Assembly (NCBI GenBank): GCA_009735695.1
Contig: SRSL01000001.1
Coordinates: 1,054,048 to 1,118,047 of the forward strand
Reading direction: 5' to 3'
From: Christiangramia bathymodioli
Lineage (GTDB): Bacteria; Bacteroidota; Bacteroidia; Flavobacteriales; Flavobacteriaceae
Length of the DNA stretch: 64,000 nucleotides
Of this stretch, positions 7,753 through 16,236 are shown in pieces. The notes below the pieces were generated by a model. It saw only the letters and a program-made list of their open reading frames with translations. It did no database searches and was not told the DNA's origin. A program made the translations under genes and the position numbers. Positions within the stretch are counted from its first letter, which is position 1. Each line of letters begins with the position of its first letter.

Positions 7753-9675
7753 ATGGCCAGACTCAACCTTTTAGAAGAAACCAGATTTGAAAAACTACCT
7801 GTAACGGTCTATGAAAATGAAGCTATTGCCTGCAGGAAAGTAGCACTGCGAATTTCTGATATCATTAAAAGCAAGCAACGCCGTCGTGAAAATGCAGTTC
7901 TTGGTCTTGCTACGGGAGCCACTCCTGTTGGGGTTTATGAAGAATTGATACGGCTTCACAAGGAAGAAGGGCTGAGCTTTAAAAATGTGATCACCTTCAA
8001 CCTGGACGAATATTATCCCATGCAACCCGACTCTAAACAGAGTTATGTGAGGTTCATGGACGAGAACCTTTTTAATCATATCGATATTAAAAGGGACAAT
8101 ATTCATATTCCGGACGGGACTTTGGAAAAGGAAGATATCACCGATTATTGCCTGGCGTACGAGCAGAAGATCTCGGCCGTTGGAGGTCTTGACCTGCAGA
8201 TCCTGGGAATTGGTAGAACCGGTCACATTGGTTTTAACGAACCGGGTTCGGCTCCCAATTCGGGAACCAGGCTGGTAACGCTGGACGATTTAACGCGTAG
8301 GGATGCTTCTCGTGATTTCGGTGGAAAGGAAAATGTTCCAACCAAGGCCATAACCATGGGGATCGGAACCATCTTCAAGGCAAGGGAGATCATCCTGATG
8401 GCCTGGAACAAGAAAAAAGCACCGATTATCAAAAAGGCGGTGGAAGGAGAAATTTCAGCCAACGTCCCGGCAACCTTCCTTCAGTTAGCCGAAAATGTTG
8501 AATTCATCCTGGATAAGGAAGCAGCATCAGAACTAACCCGTTTTGACACCCCGTGGCTGGTAAAGGATTGCGCTTGGGATGAACCACTCATTAAAAAAGC
8601 CGTTATCTGGCTTTCCGGAAAACTGAACAAGGCAGTACTAAAGCTTACCGAAGAAGATTACAACGCCAATGGCATGGCCCAGCTTATTACCGACCAGGGA
8701 ACGGCTTATGATATCAATATCAGGGTTTTTAATAAACTACAGCACAGCATTACCGGCTGGCCCGGCGGAAAACCCAATGCCGATGACAGTCAGCGTCCGG
8801 AAAGGGCAAAACCGGCACAAAAACGATCGCTGATCTTCAGTCCGCATCCAGATGATGATGTGATCTCCATGGGAGGAACCTTTATCAGGCTTGTAGACCA
8901 GGGACATGATGTACATGTGGCTTACCAGACTTCAGGAAATACCGCAGTTTGGGATACCGATGTATTGAGATATGTGGAATTCACTATCGATTTCAATAAA
9001 AGCATCGGAGAAGACACCAGCAAACTGGAAAAGACCTACCAGAAGATGTGGAAATTCTTCGAAAAGAAGAAACCGAACGATATTGACCTAAAGGAAATCC
9101 AGGATGTAAAAGGCTTCATCAGGAAAACCGAAGCCATTGCCGGGGCCCGTTATGCAGGACTGCAGGACGAAAATATTCATTTTATGGCCCTGCCTTTTTA
9201 CGAAACAGGTAAAAAGGTTAAAAAACCGGTAACCAAAAAGGATGTGGAGCTTACCAAGGAACTGCTTCAGGAGATCAAACCTCATCAGGTATTTACGGCA
9301 GGCGATTTCGCCGATCCACACGGTACGCATATCGTTTGTTTTAATATTGTCCTGGAGGCCCTAAACCAGCTTCGCAAAACCGAAGAATGGACCAAAGACT
9401 GCTGGCTGTGGATGTACCGCGGAGCCTGGCAGGAATTCAATATTCACGAGATCGAAATGGCCGTTCCACTATCTCCGCAGGAAGTGGAAAAGAAAAAACA
9501 TGCCATTTTCCAGCACCAGTCACAAAAAGACAGACCGGTATTCCCTGGAGACGATGAACGGGAATTCTGGGTTCGTGCTGAAGAGCGCAACCGTGAGACC
9601 GCAGAAGCCTATCATAAACTGGGGCTGGCCGATTACGAGGCCATGGAGGCCTTTGTTAGATGGAAATTTGATTAA
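7753..9675 (+). CDS. nagB: Glucosamine-6-phosphate deaminase fused to a PIG-L/LmbE deacetylase-like domain
   Basis: A 640-residue fusion. Residues 15-270 are NagB, with FNLDEYYP (Asp85) and GIGRTGHIGFNEP (His158, Glu163); NagB converts GlcN-6-P to fructose-6-P and ammonia. The Asp before Gly-His in E. coli NagB (Asp141) is Thr156 here. Residues 355-600 are a PIG-L/LmbE domain with HPDDD (365-369) and DPHGTH (521-526), the expected zinc ligands of N-acetylglucosaminyl deacetylases. No nagA gene is seen in the locus, so the second domain might remove the acetyl group (inference). Long NagB proteins of this kind are known in Bacteroidota. It lies 18 bp after the ROK regulator and 2 bp before the amidase. 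Confidence 0.92.
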   Translation: MARLNLLEETRFEKLPVTVYENEAIACRKVALRISDIIKSKQRRRENAVLGLATGATPVGVYEELIRLHKEEGLSFKNVITFNLDEYYPMQPDSKQSYVRFMDENLFNHIDIKRDNIHIPDGTLEKEDITDYCLAYEQKISAVGGLDLQILGIGRTGHIGFNEPGSAPNSGTRLVTLDDLTRRDASRDFGGKENVPTKAITMGIGTIFKAREIILMAWNKKKAPIIKKAVEGEISANVPATFLQLAENVEFILDKEAASELTRFDTPWLVKDCAWDEPLIKKAVIWLSGKLNKAVLKLTEEDYNANGMAQLITDQGTAYDINIRVFNKLQHSITGWPGGKPNADDSQRPERAKPAQKRSLIFSPHPDDDVISMGGTFIRLVDQGHDVHVAYQTSGNTAVWDTDVLRYVEFTIDFNKSIGEDTSKLEKTYQKMWKFFEKKKPNDIDLKEIQDVKGFIRKTEAIAGARYAGLQDENIHFMALPFYETGKKVKKPVTKKDVELTKELLQEIKPHQVFTAGDFADPHGTHIVCFNIVLEALNQLRKTEEWTKDCWLWMYRGAWQEFNIHEIEMAVPLSPQEVEKKKHAIFQHQSQKDRPVFPGDDEREFWVRAEERNRETAEAYHKLGLADYEAMEAFVRWKFD

Positions 9676-9677
9676 AA

Positions 9678-10598
9678 ATGAAGAATTTATTAATAGTGTT
9701 ACTGGCCGCCATCCTGGTTTCCGGCTGCAGCTCCAACCCCTACTCCAAAACAAACCGACTGCATAAAAAGCAGGTAAAACAATATGCAAAAGAATTAAAG
9801 GAATTCCCTATTGAAGATAATGGCTTCCAGGCACCGCTTAATTACGGACCATATGAGGTTGGCACCACGAACTTCAACCTGCGAAAACCTAATTTCGTGG
9901 TGATACATCATACCGCCCAGGATTCGGTGCGACAAACCCTTACCACATTTACTATTCCCAGGACGCAGGTTAGCTCACATTATGTGATTGACGATAATGG
10001 AGAAATTTATCATATGCTGAACGATTATTTCAGGGCATGGCATGGCGGAGTTGGAAAATGGGGAAATACCAATGATCTGAATTCAGCATCCATTGGTATT
10101 GAACTTGATAATGACGGAAAGGAGGAATTTTCGATCGCCCAGATCAATTCGCTACTCAAGCTTCTGAAAGAACTAAAGGAAAAATACAAGATTCCGCAGG
10201 CGAATTTCATTGGGCATTCCGATATCGCTCCCACCAGAAAAGTAGATCCTCATGCCGGATTTCCCTGGGAAAGACTTGCCGAAGAAGGCTTCGGCTACTG
10301 GTATGATGAAGAGAAAGTAAGGGATCTGGTCATAGAAAAAGATCTGCCAAAGTCAGCTTCGGAAGATTCGCTGGCTGTTTCAGAAGATATTCAGAAACCC
10401 ACTGAAAACCGAAGCAACCTGGTTCCTAAAAATTTCGACCCGATCATGGCCCTGAGGATCATCGGTTATGATGTTTCAGACCCGGTAGCTGCTAAAAAGG
10501 CCTTTAAACTTCATTTTATTCAGCAAGAAGATACAGATGCCGAACTAACCGATTTCGACCTTAAAGTCCTGTATAACCTGTACCAGAAATACCTTTAA
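9678..10598 (+). CDS. N-acetylmuramoyl-L-alanine amidase lipoprotein (Amidase_2, AmpD/AmiD-like)
   Basis: A 306-residue lipoprotein: signal peptide with lipobox VSGC (Cys17). The Amidase_2 domain spans about residues 70-200, with zinc-ligand candidates in VIHHTA (His77/78) and GHSDIAPTRKVDP (His180, Asp190; Lys188 matches the AmpD catalytic lysine). A C-terminal helical segment (about 255-306) resembles the peptidoglycan-binding tail of AmiD. The enzyme cuts between MurNAc (or anhydroMurNAc) and the stem peptide. As a lipoprotein it should act in the periplasm. It is packed 2 bp after nagB and touches the next gene, so they are co-transcribed. Confidence 0.92.
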   Translation: MKNLLIVLLAAILVSGCSSNPYSKTNRLHKKQVKQYAKELKEFPIEDNGFQAPLNYGPYEVGTTNFNLRKPNFVVIHHTAQDSVRQTLTTFTIPRTQVSSHYVIDDNGEIYHMLNDYFRAWHGGVGKWGNTNDLNSASIGIELDNDGKEEFSIAQINSLLKLLKELKEKYKIPQANFIGHSDIAPTRKVDPHAGFPWERLAEEGFGYWYDEEKVRDLVIEKDLPKSASEDSLAVSEDIQKPTENRSNLVPKNFDPIMALRIIGYDVSDPVAAKKAFKLHFIQQEDTDAELTDFDLKVLYNLYQKYL

Positions 10599-12443
10599 AT
10601 GATAAATCGATTTCAATATTTCCTGTTCCTTGGCTTGTGCTTGATTCAGCTGAACATTCAGGCCCAGGATTTCAATTTTGCGCATGTTTCAGATACACAT
10701 ATCGGTTCCAGCACGGCTGAGGAAGACCTGGAAAGGGTAGTTAACGATATCAATTCGCTGGACAGCCTGGATTTTGTGATCATCACAGGCGACATTACCG
10801 AAATGGGAACCGACGAGGAAATTTCAAAGGCCCATGAAGTTTTAGAAAATTTAAACATTCCTTATTACGTGGTTCCGGGGAACCATGATACGGGATGGTC
10901 AGAATCCGGAGGAGTTAGTTTTATCAAGGAATTTGGTTACGATAAGTTCAGTTTTGAGCATGAAGGCATCAAGTTCATTGGTTGCGCGTCCGGGCCATAT
11001 GTAAGAATGTCTGACGGGCATATTCCTAGAGACGCTATCGTCTGGCTGGATAAAATTCTGAAAGAGACACCGAAGAATCAGCCAGTTATTTTTGTGAATC
11101 ATTATCCGCTGGATAACAGCCTGGACAACTGGTTCGAGATCACCGAAAGACTGAAGGATTATAATATACAACTGGCGCTTTGTGGTCACGGCCACCGCAA
11201 CAAGTTAATGGATTTTGAAGGGATCCCTGGCATCATGGGGCGCTCCAGTTTAAGAGCCGAAGAAGAGACCGGAGCTTATAACATTATCGAGATCGATCAA
11301 AATAAAGCCAAAATACACGCGAGGCGTCCGGATACCGATACCACGAATATCTGGACCGAAGTGGAACTTTTCAATAGAGATTTCGATACCGATGTTACCT
11401 ACGAACGGCCCACCTATAATATAAACGATTCCTTTCCGCAGGTTCAAAAAAAATGGGAACATCACTCAGATGCCAATGTGATCTCCACTCCAACGATGAA
11501 TAACGGGAAGGTCATTTTCGGAAACAGCATTGGCAAGGTTGAAGCCCTTGATGAAAACAGCGGAAAAAAAGTATGGATTTTTGATACGGAAGGTGGGATT
11601 TTTTCATCACCTGCGAACTATCGAAATTCGGTCATTTTTGGCTCGGGAGACGGACATATCTATAGCCTGAATGCAAAAACTGGTGAATTGATCTGGAAAT
11701 TCAAAACAGAAGCTTCGGTGCTGGGTTCCCCTATCGTGAAAGACGGAATCGTTTATATAGGAGGCAGCGATGGAAACTTCAGAGCATTAAATGCTGAAAG
11801 CGGAGAACAGGTCTGGGCTTTTTCAGGGCTTGAGGGTCCTGTTGTAAGCAAAGCCTTGATACATCAGGATAAGATCATTTTCGGGGCATGGGATAAGAAC
11901 CTGTATGCACTGGACCTGAAAACAGGCAACCTGAAATGGAAATGGAACAATGGTTCTGCTAACCGAATGTTCTCGCCTGCCATGGTGATCCCTGTCGCGG
12001 TGGGTAATTCGGTTTATATAGTTGCACCGGACAGGTATATCACTTCCATTAACAGTAAAACCGGAGAAACAGAATGGCGTTCCAATGAAGTTACCGTAAG
12101 GGAATCCCTGGGTGTTGCTGAAGATGGAAAGAAATTGTTTGCCAAAACGATGAACGATACCCTGGTTGCTTTCAACCCGGCTGCTGAGAAATCTTCCTTA
12201 GCCTGGAAAGTGGATCTGAAATATGGATATGACCATGTACCATCCATGCTACTTGAAAAAGATGGGAATCTTTATTTCGGAGGAAGAAACGGCGTAGTAT
12301 TTTCAGTAGATCCAGATAAACAGGTGTTAGTCTGGAAGTTCAAGATCGATAATTCCATGGTGAATACTGTGAATGTTATAAAAGGAGGAAGATTACTGGC
12401 GGCGACCATGGATGGAAAGATCGTGATGCTGGAAGAGAAGTAA
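10599..12443 (+). CDS. Secreted calcineurin-like phosphoesterase fused to a PQQ-type beta-propeller
   Basis: A 614-residue protein with a signal peptide (about residues 1-22). Residues 25-230 form a metallophosphoesterase: HVSDTHIG, ITGDITEMG, VPGNHDTG, VNHYPLD and CGHGHRN supply the usual metal ligands. Residues 280-610 contain repeated blades of the PQQ/quinoprotein type (GKVWIFDTEGGIFSSP, ELIWKFKTEASVLGSP, GEQVWAFSGLEGPVVS). Such a propeller usually acts as a binding scaffold; no quinone-enzyme residues were recognised. The start codon follows the amidase stop directly, so it belongs to the recycling unit, but its substrate there is unknown; a phosphorylated or phosphodiester-linked wall fragment is only a guess. 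Confidence 0.85.
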   Translation: MINRFQYFLFLGLCLIQLNIQAQDFNFAHVSDTHIGSSTAEEDLERVVNDINSLDSLDFVIITGDITEMGTDEEISKAHEVLENLNIPYYVVPGNHDTGWSESGGVSFIKEFGYDKFSFEHEGIKFIGCASGPYVRMSDGHIPRDAIVWLDKILKETPKNQPVIFVNHYPLDNSLDNWFEITERLKDYNIQLALCGHGHRNKLMDFEGIPGIMGRSSLRAEEETGAYNIIEIDQNKAKIHARRPDTDTTNIWTEVELFNRDFDTDVTYERPTYNINDSFPQVQKKWEHHSDANVISTPTMNNGKVIFGNSIGKVEALDENSGKKVWIFDTEGGIFSSPANYRNSVIFGSGDGHIYSLNAKTGELIWKFKTEASVLGSPIVKDGIVYIGGSDGNFRALNAESGEQVWAFSGLEGPVVSKALIHQDKIIFGAWDKNLYALDLKTGNLKWKWNNGSANRMFSPAMVIPVAVGNSVYIVAPDRYITSINSKTGETEWRSNEVTVRESLGVAEDGKKLFAKTMNDTLVAFNPAAEKSSLAWKVDLKYGYDHVPSMLLEKDGNLYFGGRNGVVFSVDPDKQVLVWKFKIDNSMVNTVNVIKGGRLLAATMDGKIVMLEEK

Positions 12444-12450
12444 TTATGCA

Positions 12451-12486
12451 TTTGTTTAGTTTACTTTTATATAGTTTGTTTAGTTT
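12451..12486 (+). repeat. 12-bp direct repeat in a short spacer
   Basis: TTTGTTTAGTTT occurs at 12451-12462 and 12475-12486, between the phosphoesterase stop and the terminator. Its role is unknown. Confidence 0.5.
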
Positions 12487-12495
12487 GTTTAAATG

Positions 12496-12524
12496 AAAAG
12501 ACCCGGAAAATCCGGGTCTTTTTT
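12496..12524. terminator. Bidirectional intrinsic terminator between convergent units
   Basis: AAAAGACCCGGA and TCCGGGTCTTTT form a 12-bp stem with a 3-nt loop, followed by T runs on the plus strand and preceded by an A run that serves the minus strand. It closes both the plus-strand regulator-to-phosphoesterase unit and the minus-strand GHL10-to-NlpC unit. Confidence 0.85.
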
Positions 12525-12546
12525 CTTTTTCTGGGTGAACAAAGAA

Positions 12547-13746
12547 TTACTGGGTGAACAGCGAACTGTCCTTAAGATTGATCATTTTCTCTTTTTCCTC
12601 GTTCAGCACCCGCTTGGTTCGCAGGTAGCGCCCATAATTGTAATCGTCAAAATCGGTAGCTGTTGTATCAAAGTTGCTAATATGAACTTCTCCCATGGAA
12701 TGTATGAACTTGTTATCACCAATCCACATGCCTACGTGAACCACTCTTTCTGAAGTAGAGTCGGTTGCCTTTCTTCCGAAGAACAACAGATCTCCGGGAA
12801 TAAGATTTTCGAAATTTTTAGTGGTATCTACCAGTTTCCCGGCATGCACCTGCTGGGAAGCATCTCTTGGCAGAACGAATCCGTTCAGGAAATAAACCGT
12901 TTTGGTGAATCCGCTGCAATCTACCCCCTTGCTTGAAGTTCCTCCCCAGAGATATGGAAGTCCCATGAGCTCTTTTGAGGTGCTTACAAGGCTTTCCCGA
13001 TCCTGGTCCAGCCCAGATAGCCATTCACTGTAAGGCATGGCATTAGAGCGCTCGATATAGGCCTTTTTTCCATTCGGATATTTTACCTCATAGAAATCGC
13101 CTTCAGCAGTGGTTAACTCGAGAATATTTCCAGCTACAAGATCACCTGCGACTGCCGAAGCTTTATCAGCTTTTTGGTAAGAAGCACCAAAGGTTTCGGT
13201 AAAGATCACTTTTTCTGAAGCTTTCCAGGTATCGAATTCAGATTTAGACATACTTACGATCCCTCCATAATCCACCCAGGCCAGGTAGCCATCAGGTGTT
13301 TGAACATAATACCAGCTATCGGTTTTTTTCAGGACTTTTAAAGGCATACCAAGAGTTGCCTGGGTAACCAGCTGCGCTGAATGTTTTGGTTCGTCTCGCA
13401 GGTTAGCCACCGAAATAGGCACCACTCCCCAGGTCTTACTTTCCAGGCCTTTTTCATCAGGCAGCATCTGAATGCTATCTGTATAACTAATATTTTCTTC
13501 TTCCAGTTTCTTTTTAAGACTGGCCACCGCATCGGGCAGATTAGACTCTCCCTTTAAAACATAAGCATCCCCTGCCCTGTTCGCCTCGATATCGAATAAT
13601 GCTACACGTGCATCTGGTGCGTAATTTTCTCTTACCTCAGCGATCTCTTCATCAATGGTTTCAGTAGACCGGGCTTCGGTTTTTTCTTCACAGGAAGCAA
13701 AAGCCAGCAACAGGCCTAATAGGAAAATTCCGTTCTTTATTTTCAT
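12547..13746 (-). CDS. NlpC/P60 (C40) endopeptidase lipoprotein with SH3-like domains
   Basis: A 399-residue lipoprotein (lipobox FASC, Cys19). The middle holds two SH3-like bacterial domains (about residues 105-235, including SWYYVQTPDGYLAWVDYGG), and the C-terminus is an NlpC/P60 domain with catalytic Cys in GVDCSGFTKTVYF and His in VVHVGMWIGDNKFIH. This layout matches gamma-D-glutamyl-L-diamino-acid endopeptidases (YkfC-like), which release L-Ala-D-Glu from stem peptides. The upstream neighbour, an L-Ala-D/L-Glu epimerase 16 bp away, uses exactly that product, which strongly supports the call. It is the last gene of its operon, followed by a terminator. Confidence 0.9.
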   Translation of the reverse strand: MKIKNGIFLLGLLLAFASCEEKTEARSTETIDEEIAEVRENYAPDARVALFDIEANRAGDAYVLKGESNLPDAVASLKKKLEEENISYTDSIQMLPDEKGLESKTWGVVPISVANLRDEPKHSAQLVTQATLGMPLKVLKKTDSWYYVQTPDGYLAWVDYGGIVSMSKSEFDTWKASEKVIFTETFGASYQKADKASAVAGDLVAGNILELTTAEGDFYEVKYPNGKKAYIERSNAMPYSEWLSGLDQDRESLVSTSKELMGLPYLWGGTSSKGVDCSGFTKTVYFLNGFVLPRDASQQVHAGKLVDTTKNFENLIPGDLLFFGRKATDSTSERVVHVGMWIGDNKFIHSMGEVHISNFDTTATDFDDYNYGRYLRTKRVLNEEKEKMINLKDSSLFTQ

Positions 13747-13762
13747 AGTTTTTACTTCAGTT

Positions 13763-14776
13763 TTAGTTATTCAATTCTACGCCGGTTCCGTTACGATTGG
13801 CATAGCTAATTTTACCATTTTCAATTTTCACACCCTCTGCTATATCATGTTTCAGCAACAAAGGGCCGTCCATATCCACATAATCAAGCAAAGGCAGCAG
13901 TTGGGCAACTGCGGAAACTCCCACACTGGATTCGGTCATACAACCCACCATCACTTTCATCCCAAGCTTACGGGCTTTAGCGATCATTCGCCTTGCGGGG
14001 GTGAGCCCGCCACATTTGGTAAGCTTAATATTTACGCCGTGAAAATAAGGAAAACAATTTTCAACATCACCTTCAGCAATACAACTTTCATCTGCGATCA
14101 CCGGAAGGGCTGATCTTTCAAAAACTTTCTTCATTCCCTCTTTGTCATCAGGCTTCAACGGCTGTTCCAGGAATTCAACCCCGAGATCCTTCAGCTCATG
14201 GCTGTATTCGATGGCCTGATTCGCACTCCATGCCGCATTGGCATCCAGCCGGAAAACCGCATCGGTATGCTTCCTCAGTTCCTTCACGATCTCCAGGTCA
14301 TTTTCTGTTCCAAGCTTGATCTTATACACCGGCCACGGGAACTCCTCGATCTTTTTGGCCATTTTCTCAACGCTGTCCATTCCAATGGTATAACTGGTAA
14401 GCGGAAGATTCTTCTTTTCCAGGCCCCATAATTTATATAAAGGTTGTCCTTTTCGTCGTGCGTACAGGTCATGCAAAGCGATATCCAGTGCACAATGGGC
14501 AAAACTGCTGGCCGAAAGATAGGGCCGACAGATCTCCCAGATCTCTTCAGGGGTTTTCTCGATATTTTCTGAAACGATCTTTTCAACAGATTTGATGGAA
14601 TCGATCATTTTTTCAACGCTTACTCCATAATAACTGGTAGCGGCAGCTTCTCCAAAGCCATGAAACCCATCATGAATCAACTCAAGGATCAAAGAAGGCT
14701 GAAAATCTCTTGAACCATAACTGATGGTAAAGGTATGTTTCAGCTCCAGGTTGTATGAATGATATTTGAATTCCAT
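13763..14776 (-). CDS. L-Ala-D/L-Glu dipeptide epimerase (enolase superfamily)
   Basis: A 337-residue enolase-superfamily protein. The muconate-lactonizing/dipeptide-epimerase pattern is complete: VYKIKLG (KxK base), FRLDANAAW (first metal Asp), FLEQPL (metal Glu), PVIADESC (metal Asp) and NIKLTKCGG (second catalytic Lys). These enzymes turn L-Ala-D-Glu from murein into L-Ala-L-Glu, which ordinary dipeptidases can cut. It lies 5 bp after the symporter gene and 16 bp before the NlpC/P60 gene, the same functional pairing as in Bacillus ykf genes. Confidence 0.93.
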   Translation of the reverse strand: MEFKYHSYNLELKHTFTISYGSRDFQPSLILELIHDGFHGFGEAAATSYYGVSVEKMIDSIKSVEKIVSENIEKTPEEIWEICRPYLSASSFAHCALDIALHDLYARRKGQPLYKLWGLEKKNLPLTSYTIGMDSVEKMAKKIEEFPWPVYKIKLGTENDLEIVKELRKHTDAVFRLDANAAWSANQAIEYSHELKDLGVEFLEQPLKPDDKEGMKKVFERSALPVIADESCIAEGDVENCFPYFHGVNIKLTKCGGLTPARRMIAKARKLGMKVMVGCMTESSVGVSAVAQLLPLLDYVDMDGPLLLKHDIAEGVKIENGKISYANRNGTGVELNN

Positions 14777-14781
14777 AGACC

Positions 14782-16230
14782 TTAATTTTTAATCGTTGAA
14801 CTTCGGGAAATCAATAACAGACCTAAAAACGTGATGGCTGCATTCACCAGTAAGATCTCAAAACCAAACTTGTAACCGAAAAACCATTCTACCGAATTCG
14901 AATCGAGTATGAACGAAAGAATGGGTGAAAGTACGCAAACGATTGGCACAAACCTGTCTTTAACGCTGCGACTATTCAGCAAACCAAAGGCAAAAAGCCC
15001 CAATAAGGGCCCGTAGGTAAAGCCGGCTACTTTGAATACTGCGCTTACCACGCTGGTATCGTTGATCGCATTAAAGATGATGATGACCAGGAACATGATA
15101 ATTGTAAAGCCAATGTGCACCAGCATCCTGGTTGTTTTCTGGTCTCTTTTGCTTTTTTGAAGATCGAGTATATCTACACAGAATGAGGTAGTAAGGGCAG
15201 TTAAGGCCGAATCGGCGCTGGAAAAGGCCGCGGCCACGATTCCCAGTAAAAATACGATTCCGGCAATGGTTCCAAATTCGTTCAGAGCCAGAAATGGATA
15301 TACCTCATCGCTTCTTTCGGGAAGCAGCACCTGCTGGTCTACCGCATATTTATATAACAGAACTCCCAAAGCAAGAAACAATAAGGTAGAGAAAAAGAAG
15401 GTGATCGAAAACCAGAAAATGTTCTTCTGGGCATCTCCTTTATTTTTACAGGTTAGGTTCTTCTGCATCACGTTCTGGTCCAGCCCGTTCATCGCGATGG
15501 TGATAAAGATCCCGGCAAGGAAAGTTTTAAAGAAATTACGGTCTGATCTCCAGTTCCAGTCAAAGATCGTGGAAAGCTCACTTTTACCCACCACGCTGAA
15601 AACTTCTCCCGCTTTCAGTCCCATTTGGTCGATTATTACAAAAATACTGATGACCACCGCCAGCAACAGGAAACTGGTTTGCAGGGTATCGGTCCAAACA
15701 ATGGTTTTGATCCCACCCCTGAAGGTATATAACCAGATAAGAATGATGGTGACCAGAACTGTTATATAAAATGGAATTCCGAAGGCATCAAAAAATGCCA
15801 GTTGCAGAACAAGTGCTGCAAGGAATAATCGAAATGATGCCCCAATGGTTTGAGAAACCAGGAAAAAGGAAGCTCCCGTCAAATAGGATTTTATCCCGAA
15901 ACGATCTTTGAGGTATTCGTAGATCGAAATAAGATTCAGCCTGTAAAATAATGGGATCAGGACTAGCGCGATCACGGCATAGCCCACCATATTTCCCATC
16001 ACGAACTGCAGGTAGGTCCAGTTGGTATTCCCAACTTCCCCGGGCACCGAAATAAAAGTAACGCCGGAAAGACTGGCTCCAACCATTCCAAAAGCGACCA
16101 GAAACCACGGGGATTGCCTGTTCGCGGTAAAAAAAGTCTCATTATCATTATTTCCGGAAGTGAAATAACTAATTCCCAATAACACCAGGAAATAACCAAC
16201 GATAATACTGAAAACCAGGATAGGACTCAT
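14782..16230 (-). CDS. Sodium:solute symporter (SSS family)
   Basis: A 482-residue membrane protein with about 13 hydrophobic segments. The N-terminal SYFTSGNNDNETFFTANRQSPW is split in the family by the first loop, followed by GASLSGVTFISVPGEVG and the SSS sodium-site-like region AAFSSADSALTALTTSF. The substrate cannot be read from sequence. Its place between GHL10 and the dipeptide epimerase (6 and 5 bp) suggests uptake of a murein product such as a sugar, anhydro-sugar or small peptide (inference). Confidence 0.9.
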   Translation of the reverse strand: MSPILVFSIIVGYFLVLLGISYFTSGNNDNETFFTANRQSPWFLVAFGMVGASLSGVTFISVPGEVGNTNWTYLQFVMGNMVGYAVIALVLIPLFYRLNLISIYEYLKDRFGIKSYLTGASFFLVSQTIGASFRLFLAALVLQLAFFDAFGIPFYITVLVTIILIWLYTFRGGIKTIVWTDTLQTSFLLLAVVISIFVIIDQMGLKAGEVFSVVGKSELSTIFDWNWRSDRNFFKTFLAGIFITIAMNGLDQNVMQKNLTCKNKGDAQKNIFWFSITFFFSTLLFLALGVLLYKYAVDQQVLLPERSDEVYPFLALNEFGTIAGIVFLLGIVAAAFSSADSALTALTTSFCVDILDLQKSKRDQKTTRMLVHIGFTIIMFLVIIIFNAINDTSVVSAVFKVAGFTYGPLLGLFAFGLLNSRSVKDRFVPIVCVLSPILSFILDSNSVEWFFGYKFGFEILLVNAAITFLGLLLISRSSTIKN

Positions 16231-16236
16231 GCTGCG

